A DNA stretch of 64,000 nt from Agromyces sp. H17E-10. Lineage in GTDB: Bacteria; Actinomycetota; Actinomycetes; Actinomycetales; Microbacteriaceae. The stretch covers positions 4,154,001 through 4,218,000 of the forward strand of contig NZ_CP095042.1 in assembly GCF_022919715.1 (NCBI RefSeq), given 5' to 3'. Below, in pieces: positions 16,125 to 25,200 of this stretch. Each line of letters begins with the position of its first letter. Position 1 is the first letter of the stretch. Made by a program: the position numbers and the translations under genes. The notes beneath the pieces were generated by a model, which made no database searches, was not told the origin of the DNA, and was given only the letters and a program-made list of their open reading frames with translations.

Positions 16125-17728
16125 GCACCGCACCGTCCGCCACCGCGCCGCAGAAGCGGTCGTTCACCGCGGCAGCCTCCGTCTACGTCAACGAGCGAAC
16201 GAGCATCGCCGGCTTCGTCAAGGAGCTCGGTCGCAAGGCGTTCCCCGACCATTGGTCGTTCCTGCTCGGTGAGGTCGCGCTCTTCGCGTTCGTGGTCGTG
16301 CTCATCTCCGGCACGTTCCTGACCTTCTTCTTCCAGGCCTCCATGGCCGAGGTGCACTACGACGGATCGTACGTGCCGCTCAAGGGCGTCGAGATGTCGG
16401 TCGCCATGGCCTCGTCGCTCGACATCTCGTTCGACATCCGCGGCGGACTCTTCGTGCGCCAGATGCACCACTGGGCGGCACTGCTGTTCGTGGCTGCGAT
16501 CGGCCTGCACATGCTGCGCATCTTCTTCACGGGTGCGTTCCGCAAGCCCCGTGAGCTCAACTGGGTGATCGGCTTCACGCTCTTCGTCCTCGCGATGGCC
16601 GAGGGCTTCACGGGATATTCGCTCCCCGACGACCTCCTCTCGGGCAACGGCCTCGCGATCATCAACGGCATGGTCAAGGGCATCCCGGTCGTCGGCACCT
16701 GGACCTCGTTCCTGCTGTTCGGCGGCGAGTTCCCGGGCACCGCGATCGTCGGCCGCCTCTACACGCTGCACATCCTGCTGCTTCCCGCGCTCGTCGTCGC
16801 CCTCGTCGCACTCCACCTCGTCTTCGTGGTCGTACACAAGCACACGCAGTACGCCGGACCGGGCAAGACGCAGCAGAACGCGGTTGGTCCGCCCATCCTC
16901 CCCATCTACGCGGCGAAGGCCGGCGGGTTCTTCTTCATCATCTTCGGTGTGCTCGCGCTCATCGCCTCCATGTTCACGATCAACCCGATCTGGAACTACG
17001 GCCCGTACGACCCCTCCCCCGTCTCCGCCGGCACCCAGCCCGACTGGTACATCGGATTCGCGGACGGCGCCCTGCGTCTCATCCCGCCGGGCTGGGAGTT
17101 CGTCTGGCTCGACCGCACGTGGTCGTTCAACATCCTCGTGCCGCTCATCGGCATCGGTGTGTTCCTGGTCCTCGTCCTCCTATACCCGTTCATCGAGGCG
17201 TGGGTGAAGGGCGACCAGCGCGAGCACCACATCGCCGACCGTCCCCGCAACGCCCCGACCCGCACCGCGATCGGCGCCGCCGGCGTGACGTTCTACGCGG
17301 GCCTCTGGGCGGCTGCGAGCTCCGACATCCTCGCGACCCACTTCTCGCTGACCATGGAGGGCGTCATCCACGCGCTCCAGGCCGTCGTGATCATCGGGCC
17401 GTTCATCGCCTACTTCATCACGAAGCGCGTCTGCATCGCGCTCCAGAAGAAGGACCGCGAGATCGTCCTGCACGGTTACGAGTCGGGTCGCATCGTGAAG
17501 CTGCCCGGCGGTGAGTTCATCGAGGTGCACCAGCCGCTCGACGAGTACGACCGGTGGAAGCTCGTGAGCTTCGAGAGCTACGAGCCGCTCATGATCCGCC
17601 CGAACGCTCGCGGCAAGATCACGTTCGGCCAGCGCGTGCGCGCCTCGCTGTCGCGCTGGTTCTTCGAAGACCGCATCGCACCGGTCTCGAAGGGCGAACT
17701 CGAGTCCGGCCACGACGGCCACCACTGA
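16121..17728 (+). CDS. qcrB: Cytochrome b subunit of the bc1 complex
   Basis: 535 aa. Haem b ligands sit in two helices as MHHWAAL...GLHMLRI and YTLHILLLP...LHLVFVVVHKH. PDWYIGFADGALR is the quinol-site region, in place of the PEWY motif of proteobacteria. The ~130-residue C-terminal extension after the last helix is typical of actinobacterial QcrB. The start is TTG, overlapping the qcrA stop as TTGA (16121-16124), which explains why no ATG is found near the N-terminus. It is the membrane core of menaquinol oxidation and the target of drugs such as telacebec in mycobacteria. Confidence 0.94.
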   Translation: MSTAPSATAPQKRSFTAAASVYVNERTSIAGFVKELGRKAFPDHWSFLLGEVALFAFVVVLISGTFLTFFFQASMAEVHYDGSYVPLKGVEMSVAMASSLDISFDIRGGLFVRQMHHWAALLFVAAIGLHMLRIFFTGAFRKPRELNWVIGFTLFVLAMAEGFTGYSLPDDLLSGNGLAIINGMVKGIPVVGTWTSFLLFGGEFPGTAIVGRLYTLHILLLPALVVALVALHLVFVVVHKHTQYAGPGKTQQNAVGPPILPIYAAKAGGFFFIIFGVLALIASMFTINPIWNYGPYDPSPVSAGTQPDWYIGFADGALRLIPPGWEFVWLDRTWSFNILVPLIGIGVFLVLVLLYPFIEAWVKGDQREHHIADRPRNAPTRTAIGAAGVTFYAGLWAAASSDILATHFSLTMEGVIHALQAVVIIGPFIAYFITKRVCIALQKKDREIVLHGYESGRIVKLPGGEFIEVHQPLDEYDRWKLVSFESYEPLMIRPNARGKITFGQRVRASLSRWFFEDRIAPVSKGELESGHDGHH

Positions 17729-17759
17729 CTCGCTGACTGACGGATTCGGGCACCGAGCC

Positions 17760-18623
17760 ATGTCGATCGATTCGACGTGGCTTCGGTGCCCGAACTGTTT
17801 CCAGGACCTCTCCCCCATCACCGATCGCACCTTCGGATGCGAATCCGGCCATCGGTTCGACCGATCGAAGTACGGCTTCCTCACGCTGCTTCCACCGAAG
17901 GCGCCGAAGACCATGGGCGACGACCGCAGCATGCTCGACGCTCGCGCCGCCTTGCTCGGCAGCGGAGCCTATCGTCCGATCTCAGATGCGCTCGTCGACG
18001 CCGCCGGTCGCATCCTCGGGTCGGGCGTCGATCCGAGCCTGCGGGTCGCCGACCTCGGCTGCGGCACCGGCCATTACTCGGCCGAACTCGCTCGTGCGAT
18101 TCCGGGTCTGCGGCTCCTGCTCGCCGATCGCTCACCTGACGCCGTTCGGGTGAGCCTCCGTGCGATCCCCGGGTCGACGGGCGTGGTCGTCGACATCTGG
18201 CGTCCCCTCCCCCTCCGCTCGTCGACCGCCGACCTGGTGCTCAACGTGTTCGCGCCGAGGAACGGGCCCGAGTTCGCGCGGATCCTCCGCCCAGGCGGTC
18301 GGCTTTTCGTGGTCGTTCCCACTGAACGCCATCTTCTCGAGCTCCGCGATGCGGGTCTCATGCTCGACGTGCCACCCGGAAAGTCGGAGCGGGTCGCCGC
18401 CCAGCTCGCCGCCGACGGTTTCGTTCCCGGCGCGATCCGGCGCATCGAGTACGAGCTCACCGCCGATCGTGCGACACGCGGGCTGCTCGCAGGCATGGGT
18501 CCGTCAGCCCATCATGCGGGAGCCGGCTCGGCTGCCGAGCCGGATGCGTCGTCGACGACGGTGACGGTGTCCGTCGAGCTCCTCGAACTCGAGCGTTCGG
18601 CAACTGACGCAGAACCCGAGTGA
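17760..18623 (+). CDS. RlmA-family 23S rRNA (guanine-N1) methyltransferase
   Basis: 287 aa. An N-terminal zinc ribbon, LRCPNCFQDL then FGCESGHRFDRSKYGFLTLL (about residues 8-46), is diagnostic of RlmA(I)/RlmA(II)/TlrB enzymes. The methyltransferase motif I is VADLGCGTGHYS (about residues 97-108). RlmA(I) modifies G745 and RlmA(II)/TlrB G748 in 23S rRNA, the latter affecting tylosin binding. Gram-positive members are usually the G748 type, but sequence alone does not settle it. It follows qcrB by 31 bases on the same strand, with no visible terminator between. Confidence 0.85.
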   Translation: MSIDSTWLRCPNCFQDLSPITDRTFGCESGHRFDRSKYGFLTLLPPKAPKTMGDDRSMLDARAALLGSGAYRPISDALVDAAGRILGSGVDPSLRVADLGCGTGHYSAELARAIPGLRLLLADRSPDAVRVSLRAIPGSTGVVVDIWRPLPLRSSTADLVLNVFAPRNGPEFARILRPGGRLFVVVPTERHLLELRDAGLMLDVPPGKSERVAAQLAADGFVPGAIRRIEYELTADRATRGLLAGMGPSAHHAGAGSAAEPDASSTTVTVSVELLELERSATDAEPE

Positions 18624-18657
18624 TGCGTCGGTCGCCCGCAGGGTCGATACTTGCAGC

Positions 18658-19323
18658 ATGGACGACTGCTGCTCGGCCGCCGCGGACGGCGCCGACAGGT
18701 ATGAGCCCGTCTTCACCGGGCGCTTCGCCGAGCGCATCGCACGGCGCTACGCGAAAGACGGCCTGACCCTGCCCGAGCAGGGCATCGTCTCCTACCTTGC
18801 GGATGAGGTCGGCATCGACGGCGCGACCGTGCTCGAGATCGGGGGCGGCATCGGCGAGATCCAGATCGAGTTGATCAGACGCGGCGCCGCCGCATCGGTG
18901 AACCTCGAACTCTCGCGTGCGTACGAGACCGTGGCCGCGCGAGTGGCCGCCGAGGCCGGTACGGCGCACGCGATGAGCCGGCGCACGGGCATCGACCTGG
19001 CCCTGCATCCGCACGCGGTCGAGCAGGCCGACGTCGTGATCCTCCATCGAGTGGTCTGCTGCTACCCCGATGCGACGCGACTGCTCGAAGCGGCTGCCGG
19101 GCGCGCGAAGCGGGCCGTCGTCTTCACGCACCCGCCTCGCGATCTGCTCACGCGCTTCGCCGCGGCATCCGGGAATCTCCTCATGCGGCTGCAGCGCAAG
19201 ACGTACCGGGGCTACGTCCATTCACCCGAGGCGATGGTCGCCGTGCTCGAGCACCGGGGGTTCAAGGCCGAACACCACCAGCGGGCAGGCTCCTGGCGCG
19301 TCGTCGGCGCCGTTCACGACTGA
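18658..19323 (+). CDS. Class I SAM-dependent methyltransferase, substrate unknown
   Basis: 221 aa. SAM motif I is VLEIGGGIGEIQIELI (about residues 58-73), followed by SVNLELSRAYE at the acidic end of strand 2. A CCYPDATRLLEAA stretch follows the post-I region. The N-terminus MDDCCSAAADGADRYE contains a Cys pair that may bind metal. The domain resembles magnesium-protoporphyrin and ubiquinone-type methyltransferases, but I cannot assign a substrate. GATACT (18646-18651) lies six bases before the ATG, so it is probably leaderless and separately promoted from the rlmA-like gene. Confidence 0.75.
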   Translation: MDDCCSAAADGADRYEPVFTGRFAERIARRYAKDGLTLPEQGIVSYLADEVGIDGATVLEIGGGIGEIQIELIRRGAAASVNLELSRAYETVAARVAAEAGTAHAMSRRTGIDLALHPHAVEQADVVILHRVVCCYPDATRLLEAAAGRAKRAVVFTHPPRDLLTRFAAASGNLLMRLQRKTYRGYVHSPEAMVAVLEHRGFKAEHHQRAGSWRVVGAVHD

Positions 19324-19337
19324 GCCCCCTCACACGA

Positions 19338-19368
19338 CGAAGCCCCGGACACGAGGTCCGGGGCTTCG
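19338..19368. terminator. Bidirectional terminator after ctaF
   Basis: A perfect 13-bp stem, 19338-19350 with 19356-19368, and a 5-base loop ACGAG. It lies between the convergent methyltransferase and ctaF genes. Confidence 0.85.
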
Positions 19369-19383
19369 AGGTGGAGCCGGCGA

Positions 19384-19800
19384 TCAGCGAGCGAAGTTGC
19401 CGCGGTAGTACTCGTAGACCCAGCCGACGAGGCTGATGACGCCGATGCCGACTGCGATGAAGGAGATCCAGAAGCCCACTGCGAGTCCGAGGAACAGCAG
19501 CGCGGCCGCGCCGGCCAGCATGATCGGCCACCAGCTCCACGGGCTGAAGAAGCCGAGCTCGGCGTCGCCGTCGTCGATGTTGGCGTCGAGCCGGTCCTCG
19601 GGCAGCTCAGCGCCCTGGGCGCTGTGCACGCGACCGAGGTAGAACGCGATGAACGCCGCGAGGATCGCGCTGAGCGTGATCGCGATCGATCCGGCCCACT
19701 CGGGCTGGCCGTACTCGAGGGTGGTCCAGGTCCAGTAGACCCCGGCCATGATCAAGAAGAAGACCGAGAGGATCCAGAACAGGATGACGTTGGCGCGCAT
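19384..19800 (-). CDS. ctaF: Cytochrome c oxidase subunit IV (actinobacterial type)
   Basis: 138 aa with four membrane helices: two near the N-terminus (about residues 5-25 and 38-60) and two near the C-terminus (about residues 88-125), ending VYEYYRGNFAR. The middle loop is acidic, with LPEDRLDANIDDGDAELG. This subunit is found only in actinobacterial aa3 oxidases and is needed for assembly of the bc1-aa3 supercomplex. Its ATG overlaps the ctaD stop by one base (TAATG), so it is the third gene of ctaC-ctaD-ctaF, followed by a strong hairpin. Confidence 0.9.
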   Translation of the reverse strand: MRANVILFWILSVFFLIMAGVYWTWTTLEYGQPEWAGSIAITLSAILAAFIAFYLGRVHSAQGAELPEDRLDANIDDGDAELGFFSPWSWWPIMLAGAAALLFLGLAVGFWISFIAVGIGVISLVGWVYEYYRGNFAR

Positions 19801-21536
19801 TACTTGATCTCCTCCGTGGCCGCGTCGTACGTCGGCGCCTCAGGGGCGTCCTTCGCCGGGCCGATGCCGACGGGGATGCCGGCCTCGGGGTGGTTGAGGT
19901 CGAACGCCGGACGCTCCGAGCGGATGCGCGGGATCGACGTGAAGTTGTGGCGCGGCGGCGGGCAGCTGGTCGCCCACTCGAGCGAGCCGCCGTAGCCCCA
20001 CGGGTCGTTGACCGTGACCTTGGGTGCGCGGCGAGCCGTGATGTACACGTTCAGGAAGAACGGAATCAGCGAGATCGCCAGGATGCCGGCGCCGATCGTC
20101 GACAGCTGGTTCATCCACGTCACGTTGTCTTCGGGGAGGTACGAGAAGTACCGGCGAGGCATGCCGACGACACCGATCCAGTGCTGGATGAGGAACGTCG
20201 TGTGGAAGCCGATGAAGAGCAGCCAGAAGTGCCACTTGCCGAGCGTCTCGTTGAGCATCTTGCCGGTCCACTTGGGCCACCAGAAGTAGAAGCCGGCGAA
20301 CATCGCGAACACGACGGTGCCGAACACCACGTAGTGGAAGTGCGCGACGACGAAGTACGTGTCGGACACGTGGAAGTCGAGCGGCGGCGACGCCAGGATG
20401 ACGCCCGTGAGACCACCGAAGACGAACGTGATGAGGAAGCCGAGCGACCAGATCAGCGGCGTCTCGAACGTGATCGATCCGCGCCACATCGTGCCGATCC
20501 AGTTGAAGATCTTCACGCCCGTTGGCACCGCGATGAGCATCGTCATGAGGGCGAAGAACGGCAGCAGCACCGAGCCGGTGACGTACATGTGGTGGGCCCA
20601 CACCGTGACCGAGAGCGCAGCGATCGCGATCGTCGCGTAGATGAGGGTCTTGTAGCCGAAGATCGGCTTGCGGCTGAACACCGGGAAGATCTCCGACACG
20701 ATGCCGAAGAACGGCAGGGCGATGATGTAGACCTCGGGGTGTCCGAAGAACCAGAACAGGTGCTGCCACAGGATGACGCCGCCGTTGGCGGGGTCGTACA
20801 CGTGGGCGTCGAACACACGGTCGGCGCCGGCGGCGAGCAGGGCGGCCGCGAGCACCGGGAACGCCATCAGGATGAGGATCGAGGTGACGAGCGTGTTCCA
20901 GGTGAAGATCGGCATGCGGAACATCGTCATGCCCGGGGCGCGCATCGTGATGATCGTCGTGATGAAGTTCACCGCGCCGAGGATCGTGCCGAAGCCCGAG
21001 AGGCCGAGGCCGAGCATCCAGAGGTTGCCGCCGACACCCGGCGAGAACGTCGTCGAGGCGAGCGGCTGGTAGGCGAACCAACCGAACGAGGCGGCGCCCT
21101 GCGGCGTCAGGAAGCCCGCGACCGCCATGAGCGAACCGAAGTTGAACAGCCAGTAGGCGAATGCGTTCAGCCGCGGGAACGCGACGTCGGGCGCGCCGAT
21201 CTGCAGCGGCATGAGCACGTTGGCGAACCCGGCGAACAGCGGCGTCGCGAACATGAGCAGCATGATCGTGCCGTGCATGGTGAACAGCTGGTTGTACTGC
21301 TCACGCGTCTGCAGCAGCTCGAGGCCGGGCTCGAAGAGCTGGGCGCGGATGATCAGCGCCATCACGCCGCCGATGCAGAAGTAGATGAACGAGGTGATCA
21401 GGTACATGTACCCGATGACCTTGTGGTCGGTGGAGGTGATCCACTTGACCAGGATGTTGCCCTTGCGCTCGACCTTGGAGGTGCCGAACGGCAAGCTGCT
21501 CGACTGCGGCCGAGCCGGTGCGGTCGTGGTGCTCAT
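19800..21536 (-). CDS. ctaD: Cytochrome c oxidase subunit I
   Basis: 578 aa with twelve membrane helices. Haem and copper ligands are visible: FTMHGTIM (low-spin haem His), GHPEVYI with the His-Tyr pair of the copper site, WAHHMYVTG (two copper His) and [11 protein letters not shown] (haem a3 and a His ligands). It reduces oxygen to water and pumps protons. The ATG overlaps the ctaC stop as ATGA (21533-21536). GHPEVYI with a downstream Glu-containing helix marks an A-type proton-pumping oxidase. Confidence 0.97.
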   Translation of the reverse strand: MSTTTAPARPQSSSLPFGTSKVERKGNILVKWITSTDHKVIGYMYLITSFIYFCIGGVMALIIRAQLFEPGLELLQTREQYNQLFTMHGTIMLLMFATPLFAGFANVLMPLQIGAPDVAFPRLNAFAYWLFNFGSLMAVAGFLTPQGAASFGWFAYQPLASTTFSPGVGGNLWMLGLGLSGFGTILGAVNFITTIITMRAPGMTMFRMPIFTWNTLVTSILILMAFPVLAAALLAAGADRVFDAHVYDPANGGVILWQHLFWFFGHPEVYIIALPFFGIVSEIFPVFSRKPIFGYKTLIYATIAIAALSVTVWAHHMYVTGSVLLPFFALMTMLIAVPTGVKIFNWIGTMWRGSITFETPLIWSLGFLITFVFGGLTGVILASPPLDFHVSDTYFVVAHFHYVVFGTVVFAMFAGFYFWWPKWTGKMLNETLGKWHFWLLFIGFHTTFLIQHWIGVVGMPRRYFSYLPEDNVTWMNQLSTIGAGILAISLIPFFLNVYITARRAPKVTVNDPWGYGGSLEWATSCPPPRHNFTSIPRIRSERPAFDLNHPEAGIPVGIGPAKDAPEAPTYDAATEEIK

Positions 21537-22435
21537 TCGGCTTCTCGCTCTTCCTTCAGGTCGGGTGCGCCTGCGCCGGGCAGGTTCTGGTTGCGGTCGT
21601 ACTCGTTCGACAGCTGGCCTTCCTGGCCGGCGTCGCGGAGCGACTGGATGTAGTCGTCGTACTCGGCCTGCGAGACGACCTTGACGTTGAAGAGCATGAG
21701 CGAGTGGTACTCGCCGCAGAGCTCGGCGCACTTGCCGGCGTACGTGCCCTCGCGCTCGGGGACGAACGACATGTAGTTCGTCTTGCCCGGGTACATGTCC
21801 TTCTTGTAGAGGAAGTCGACGACCCAGAACGAGTGGATCACGTCGCGCGACTCGAGTTCGATCTCGACGTTCGCACCGACGGGCAGGTACAGGGTCGGCA
21901 GCTCGGACTGCACGAGCGAGCCCTTCGGGCCCTCTTCATCGAGCTGGCCCTGGATGCCGGGCGAGTAGACGTCTTCCTTCACGTAGTTGAAGTCCCAGGC
22001 CCACTGCTTCGCGATGACCTCGACCTGCACGTCGACGTCGTCGGCGGCGAAGCGCTGCTCGATCTGCTGCTGGTCACGCGCGGTGAACGCGAAGAATCCC
22101 AGCACGAGGATGAGCGGGACGATCGTGTAGAAGACCTCGATCGGCATGTTGTAGCGCAGCTGGACGGGCAGCCCGGTCTGGCCCTTGCGACGGCGGTACG
22201 CGATGACGGCCCAGATCGTCAGACCCCACGTGAGGATGCCGACGATGAGGAGCACGATCCACGACGTGACCCACAGGCCGGAGACGGTCTCGGTGTGATT
22301 CGTGACCGGTGCTTCGCCCTCGACGAAGCCGGGCAGGAAGCCGTTGAGCTGCGCCTGCGTGCACCCGGCGAGCACGAGGCTGAGAGACGCTGCGATCGGG
22401 ATTGCAGCCCATCGGAGACGGCGATTGTGGCGCAC
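21533..22435 (-). CDS. ctaC: Cytochrome c oxidase subunit II
   Basis: 300 aa. A lipoprotein-type signal, [11 protein letters not shown], predicts lipidation at Cys near residue 25. Two membrane helices follow, then an outward cupredoxin domain. The binuclear CuA site is [12 protein letters not shown] with the upstream His in DVIHSFWV. It takes electrons from QcrC. Start GTG at 22435 has AAAGG six bases upstream. It heads ctaC-ctaD-ctaF; a 19-base palindrome lies between its -10 and start codon, which suggests control of the whole oxidase core. Confidence 0.95.
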   Translation of the reverse strand: MRHNRRLRWAAIPIAASLSLVLAGCTQAQLNGFLPGFVEGEAPVTNHTETVSGLWVTSWIVLLIVGILTWGLTIWAVIAYRRRKGQTGLPVQLRYNMPIEVFYTIVPLILVLGFFAFTARDQQQIEQRFAADDVDVQVEVIAKQWAWDFNYVKEDVYSPGIQGQLDEEGPKGSLVQSELPTLYLPVGANVEIELESRDVIHSFWVVDFLYKKDMYPGKTNYMSFVPEREGTYAGKCAELCGEYHSLMLFNVKVVSQAEYDDYIQSLRDAGQEGQLSNEYDRNQNLPGAGAPDLKEEREAE

Positions 22436-22460
22436 CGGTGACCTTTCGGGAGACTCGAAG

Positions 22461-22499
22461 GCGCTTCACAGTGAAGCGCGGTGATCGATGCCTAGCCTA
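22461..22499 (-). promoter_or_regulatory. ctaCDF promoter with a 19-base palindrome in the leader
   Basis: TAGGCT on the minus strand (22494-22499) is a likely -10 placing the start near 22487. Just downstream, GCGCTTCACAGTGAAGCGC (22461-22479) is a perfect palindrome with 9-base arms around one base. It could be an operator blocking the polymerase, or a 7-bp hairpin in the mRNA leader. Confidence 0.5.
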
Positions 22500-22587
22500 C
22501 TCCGACTCGGCACCCGAGGTGTGCACCGACGGCCCATGTCGGGCGCGCCGCCGCGCAGAATCATCCGTCGATCAGCCTGAATACGCA

Positions 22588-22615
22588 AAAGGGGGCCGCA
22601 GATGCGGCCCCCTTT
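22588..22615. terminator. Terminator downstream of erpA
   Basis: Arms 22588-22600 and 22603-22615 form a 12-bp GC-rich stem with a small loop. On the minus strand it is followed by TTTT, so it best serves the Fe-S carrier gene that stops at 22635. Confidence 0.85.
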
Positions 22616-22634
22616 CAGGAAGTTGCGGTAGCGC

Positions 22635-22985
22635 TCAGTGGAACGAGTCGCCGCACGCGCAGCTGCCCTGCGCGTTCGGGTTGTCGATCGTGAACCCCTG
22701 CTTCTGGATCGTGTCCTCGAAGTCGATCGCCGCACCGTCGAGGTAGGGCACGCTCATCTTGTCGACCACGACCTCGACGCCGTCGAAGTCGACGACGGCG
22801 TCGCCGTCGAGGAGTCGCTCGTCGAAGTAGAGCTGGTAGATGAGACCCGAGCAGCCGCCGGGCTGCACGGCCACACGCAGACGGAGGTCGTCGCGGCCCT
22901 CCTGCGCGAGCAGGCTGCGCACCTTGTCGGCGGCGGGGTCGCTCAGCTTCACGCCGTGCGTGGTCTCGGTGATCGTGTCGCTCAT
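22635..22985 (-). CDS. erpA: A-type iron-sulfur cluster carrier (HesB/IscA/ErpA family)
   Basis: 116 aa. The three conserved cysteines are seen: one in QPGGCSGLIYQLYFDE (about residue 45) and two in GSCACGDSFH at the C-terminus (about residues 109-111). The protein accepts an iron-sulfur cluster and hands it to apo-enzymes. Which of IscA, SufA or ErpA it replaces cannot be told; it is the single-copy form usual in Actinobacteria. Nearby clients include the Rieske protein and LipA. GAGGAG precedes the ATG, and a strong hairpin follows the stop. Confidence 0.88.
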   Translation of the reverse strand: MSDTITETTHGVKLSDPAADKVRSLLAQEGRDDLRLRVAVQPGGCSGLIYQLYFDERLLDGDAVVDFDGVEVVVDKMSVPYLDGAAIDFEDTIQKQGFTIDNPNAQGSCACGDSFH

Positions 22986-23066
22986 GTCTCTCCTCGATGC
23001 GTCAGGAACGCGGATTCCTCACTCCATGGTAGCCGCCGTGAGCGGCACGACGGCTGTGAGTCGTCA

Positions 23067-24509
23067 TCATTCCGCGAAGCGGCCGTCGAGCCGCGCGAGG
23101 AACAACGCCTCGGCGAGCACCGAGCGACGGAACACGCCGAGGTGCAGCGACTCGTTGGGGCTGTGCGCCCGCGAGTCGGGGTCCTCGACGCCGGTCACGA
23201 GGATCTGCGCGGACGGGAACTCGTCCACGAGCTCGGCGATGAACGGGATCGACCCGCCGACGCCCATCTCGACGGGTTCACGGCCCCAGGCCTCGGCCAT
23301 CGCGGCACGAGTCTCGGCCACCGCCCAGCCACTCGTGTCGACGAGGAACGGCTGGCCCGTGTCGACGTCGTCGAAGGTCAGCTTCGCGCCGAATGGCGCG
23401 TTCGCCTCGAGATGTGCGCGGATCGCCTCGTAGGCCTCTCGAGCGTCCTGACCGGGGGCCACGCGCGCGCTCACGCGCACCTTCACACCGGGGACGAGGG
23501 TGTTCGACGCGTTCGCGATGTCGGGTGCGTCGATCCCGGTGATCGTGATCGACGGCTTCGCCCAGATCCGGGAGAGGATCGAGTCGCGCCCGACCGGCTC
23601 GACGCCGTCGAGCAGGCCGGTCTCCGCGCGCAGCTGGGCCTCGTCGTACGCGGGGGTCTCGAACGCGGCCGAGGTGAGGCCGTCGACCGCCACGGCGCCG
23701 TCGCCGTCCCAGAGCGTGTCGAGCAGCCGGATCGCCGCGAACATGGCGTCGGGGACGGCACCGCCGAACATGCCCGAGTGCGACGCGTGGCCGAGCGTGT
23801 CGATCCGCAGGTTGAACGCGACCGCGCCGCGCAGCGCCACGGTGATCGCCGGGGTCTCGAGGTCCCAGTTGCCGGAGTCGGCCACGATGATCGCGTCGGC
23901 GGCGAGCAGCTCGCGGTGTTCGCGCAGGAAGTTGCCGAACGACTGCGAGAGGTACTCCTCCTCCCCCTCGATGAACACGGCGATGCCGAGGTCGAGGTCG
24001 TCGCCGAGCACCTCGGTCAGTGCGCGGATCGAGGCGACGTGCGCCATGATGCCGGCCTTGTCGTCGGCGGCACCGCGGCCGTAGAGGCGGTCGCCGCGGA
24101 GGGTCGGCTCGAACGGCGCGGACTCCCAGTCCTCGTCGCGGCCGGGCGGCTGCACGTCGTGGTGCGCGTAGAGCAGCACGGTCGGGCGGCCGTTGCGGGC
24201 CGCGCGATGCGCGATCACCGCGGGCGCACCCAGCTGCGGGTCGGCCTCGCCTTCGGCGCCGGCGACTGGCGCGCGCCGCACGTCGACGAGGTCGAACACG
24301 CCGAGTCCGCGCACGAGCTCGGCGACGGCCTCGGCACTCGCCTGCACGTTCGCCGGATCGAACGCCGGCCACGACACCGAGGGGATCTTCACGAGGCGGG
24401 TGAGCTCGGCGATCGTCGTCGGAAAACCCGCCTCGACGGCTGCCCGCAGTTCGTCGGCCTTCGGGGTGGTTGCCGCGGCGGCGGCCTCGGTGGGAAGAGA
24501 GTCGGTCAT
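23067..24509 (-). CDS. M20-family zinc dipeptidase
   Basis: 480 aa, the size of carnosinase-like M20 peptidases. Metal ligands are in LLYAHHDVQPPG (about residues 104-115, His and Asp), RGAADDKAG (bridging Asp), FIEGEEEYLS (general-base Glu and metal Glu) and late SPNESLHLG. A dimerisation domain separates the two halves. It likely cleaves dipeptides in the cytoplasm. The ATG is supported by TAAGAT seven bases upstream (24517-24522); the TAATCT hexamer of the divergent DUF3043 gene overlaps it, so one AT patch serves both strands. Confidence 0.88.
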   Translation of the reverse strand: MTDSLPTEAAAAATTPKADELRAAVEAGFPTTIAELTRLVKIPSVSWPAFDPANVQASAEAVAELVRGLGVFDLVDVRRAPVAGAEGEADPQLGAPAVIAHRAARNGRPTVLLYAHHDVQPPGRDEDWESAPFEPTLRGDRLYGRGAADDKAGIMAHVASIRALTEVLGDDLDLGIAVFIEGEEEYLSQSFGNFLREHRELLAADAIIVADSGNWDLETPAITVALRGAVAFNLRIDTLGHASHSGMFGGAVPDAMFAAIRLLDTLWDGDGAVAVDGLTSAAFETPAYDEAQLRAETGLLDGVEPVGRDSILSRIWAKPSITITGIDAPDIANASNTLVPGVKVRVSARVAPGQDAREAYEAIRAHLEANAPFGAKLTFDDVDTGQPFLVDTSGWAVAETRAAMAEAWGREPVEMGVGGSIPFIAELVDEFPSAQILVTGVEDPDSRAHSPNESLHLGVFRRSVLAEALFLARLDGRFAE

Positions 24510-24547
24510 GCCGGTAATCTTAAGGGGAACCGATTCGAGGGATCCCC

Positions 24548-25135
24548 GTGGCAAAGCACCCCAACAGCACCGATCAGCCGAGCGCCGAGACGCTCGAAGA
24601 GACCCAGGCACGCCTGAAGCAGGGTGGCAAGGGTGCCCCCACTCCGAAGCGCGCCGACCGCGAGGCCGCGAACAAGCGGCCCCTCGTGCCGAACGACCGC
24701 AAAGAGGCGGCGAAGCAGGCGCGGGTGCAGGCGGCCGACGCCCGCGAGAAGGCCCGCATCGGCATGGCGATGGGTGACGAGAAGTACCTCCCCGCCCGCG
24801 ACCGCGGCCCGCAGAAGAAGTACGTGCGCGACTACGTCGACGCGCGCTTCAGCGTCGGCGAGGTGCTCATCCCCGTCATGTTCGCCGTGATCGTGCTCAC
24901 CTTCATCCCGAGCGCGCAGGTCCAGGCCTCGAGCATCATGCTGCTCTGGGCGTTCTTCCTCATCGCGCTGGTCGACGTGATCATCCTGGGCTTCACCCTG
25001 CAGCGGAAGCTCACGGCGAAGTTCGGTGCCGGAAAGGTCGAGAAGGTGCGCTGGTACGCGGCGATGCGTGCGCTCCAGCTGCGTGCGCTCCGGCTCCCGA
25101 AGCCGCAGGTCAAGCGTCGCCAGTACCCGTCCTGA
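24548..25135 (+). CDS. DUF3043 membrane protein
   Basis: 195 aa. The N-terminal half is highly charged and Lys/Arg/Ala-rich, with PTPKRADREAANKRPLVP and DEKYLPARDRGPQKKYVRDY typical of DUF3043. Two membrane helices follow (about residues 110-130 and 137-157), then a basic tail with VRWYAAMRALQLRALRLPKP. The family is confined to Actinobacteria and its role is unknown. GTG is used as start with GAGGGA upstream. It is divergent from the M20 peptidase gene, 38 bases away. Confidence 0.88.
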   Translation: MAKHPNSTDQPSAETLEETQARLKQGGKGAPTPKRADREAANKRPLVPNDRKEAAKQARVQAADAREKARIGMAMGDEKYLPARDRGPQKKYVRDYVDARFSVGEVLIPVMFAVIVLTFIPSAQVQASSIMLLWAFFLIALVDVIILGFTLQRKLTAKFGAGKVEKVRWYAAMRALQLRALRLPKPQVKRRQYPS

Positions 25136-25160
25136 ACCGTTGCACCCTCGGGTGCGCGCA

Positions 25161-25195
25161 CGAGCCCGGCCGAGGATGCCTCGAGCCGGGCTTCG
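25161..25195. terminator. Terminator between DUF3043 and phosphodiesterase genes
   Basis: A compound hairpin: outer arms CGAGCCCGGC (25161-25170) and GCCGGGCTTCG (25185-25195) enclose an inner CGAGG/CCTCG stem. It lies between convergent genes. A smaller GCACCC/GGGTGC hairpin (25142-25155) precedes it. Confidence 0.75.
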
Positions 25196-25200
25196 TCGTC

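Noticed and set aside
19890..21653. A 587-codon open frame antisense to ctaD
   Set aside because: The translation is almost all Arg, Glu, Asp and His, the mirror of hydrophobic ctaD codons. CtaD is complete on the other strand.
22638..24617. A 659-codon plus-strand open frame across erpA and the M20 peptidase
   Set aside because: It runs antisense to two well-supported genes and has no domain.
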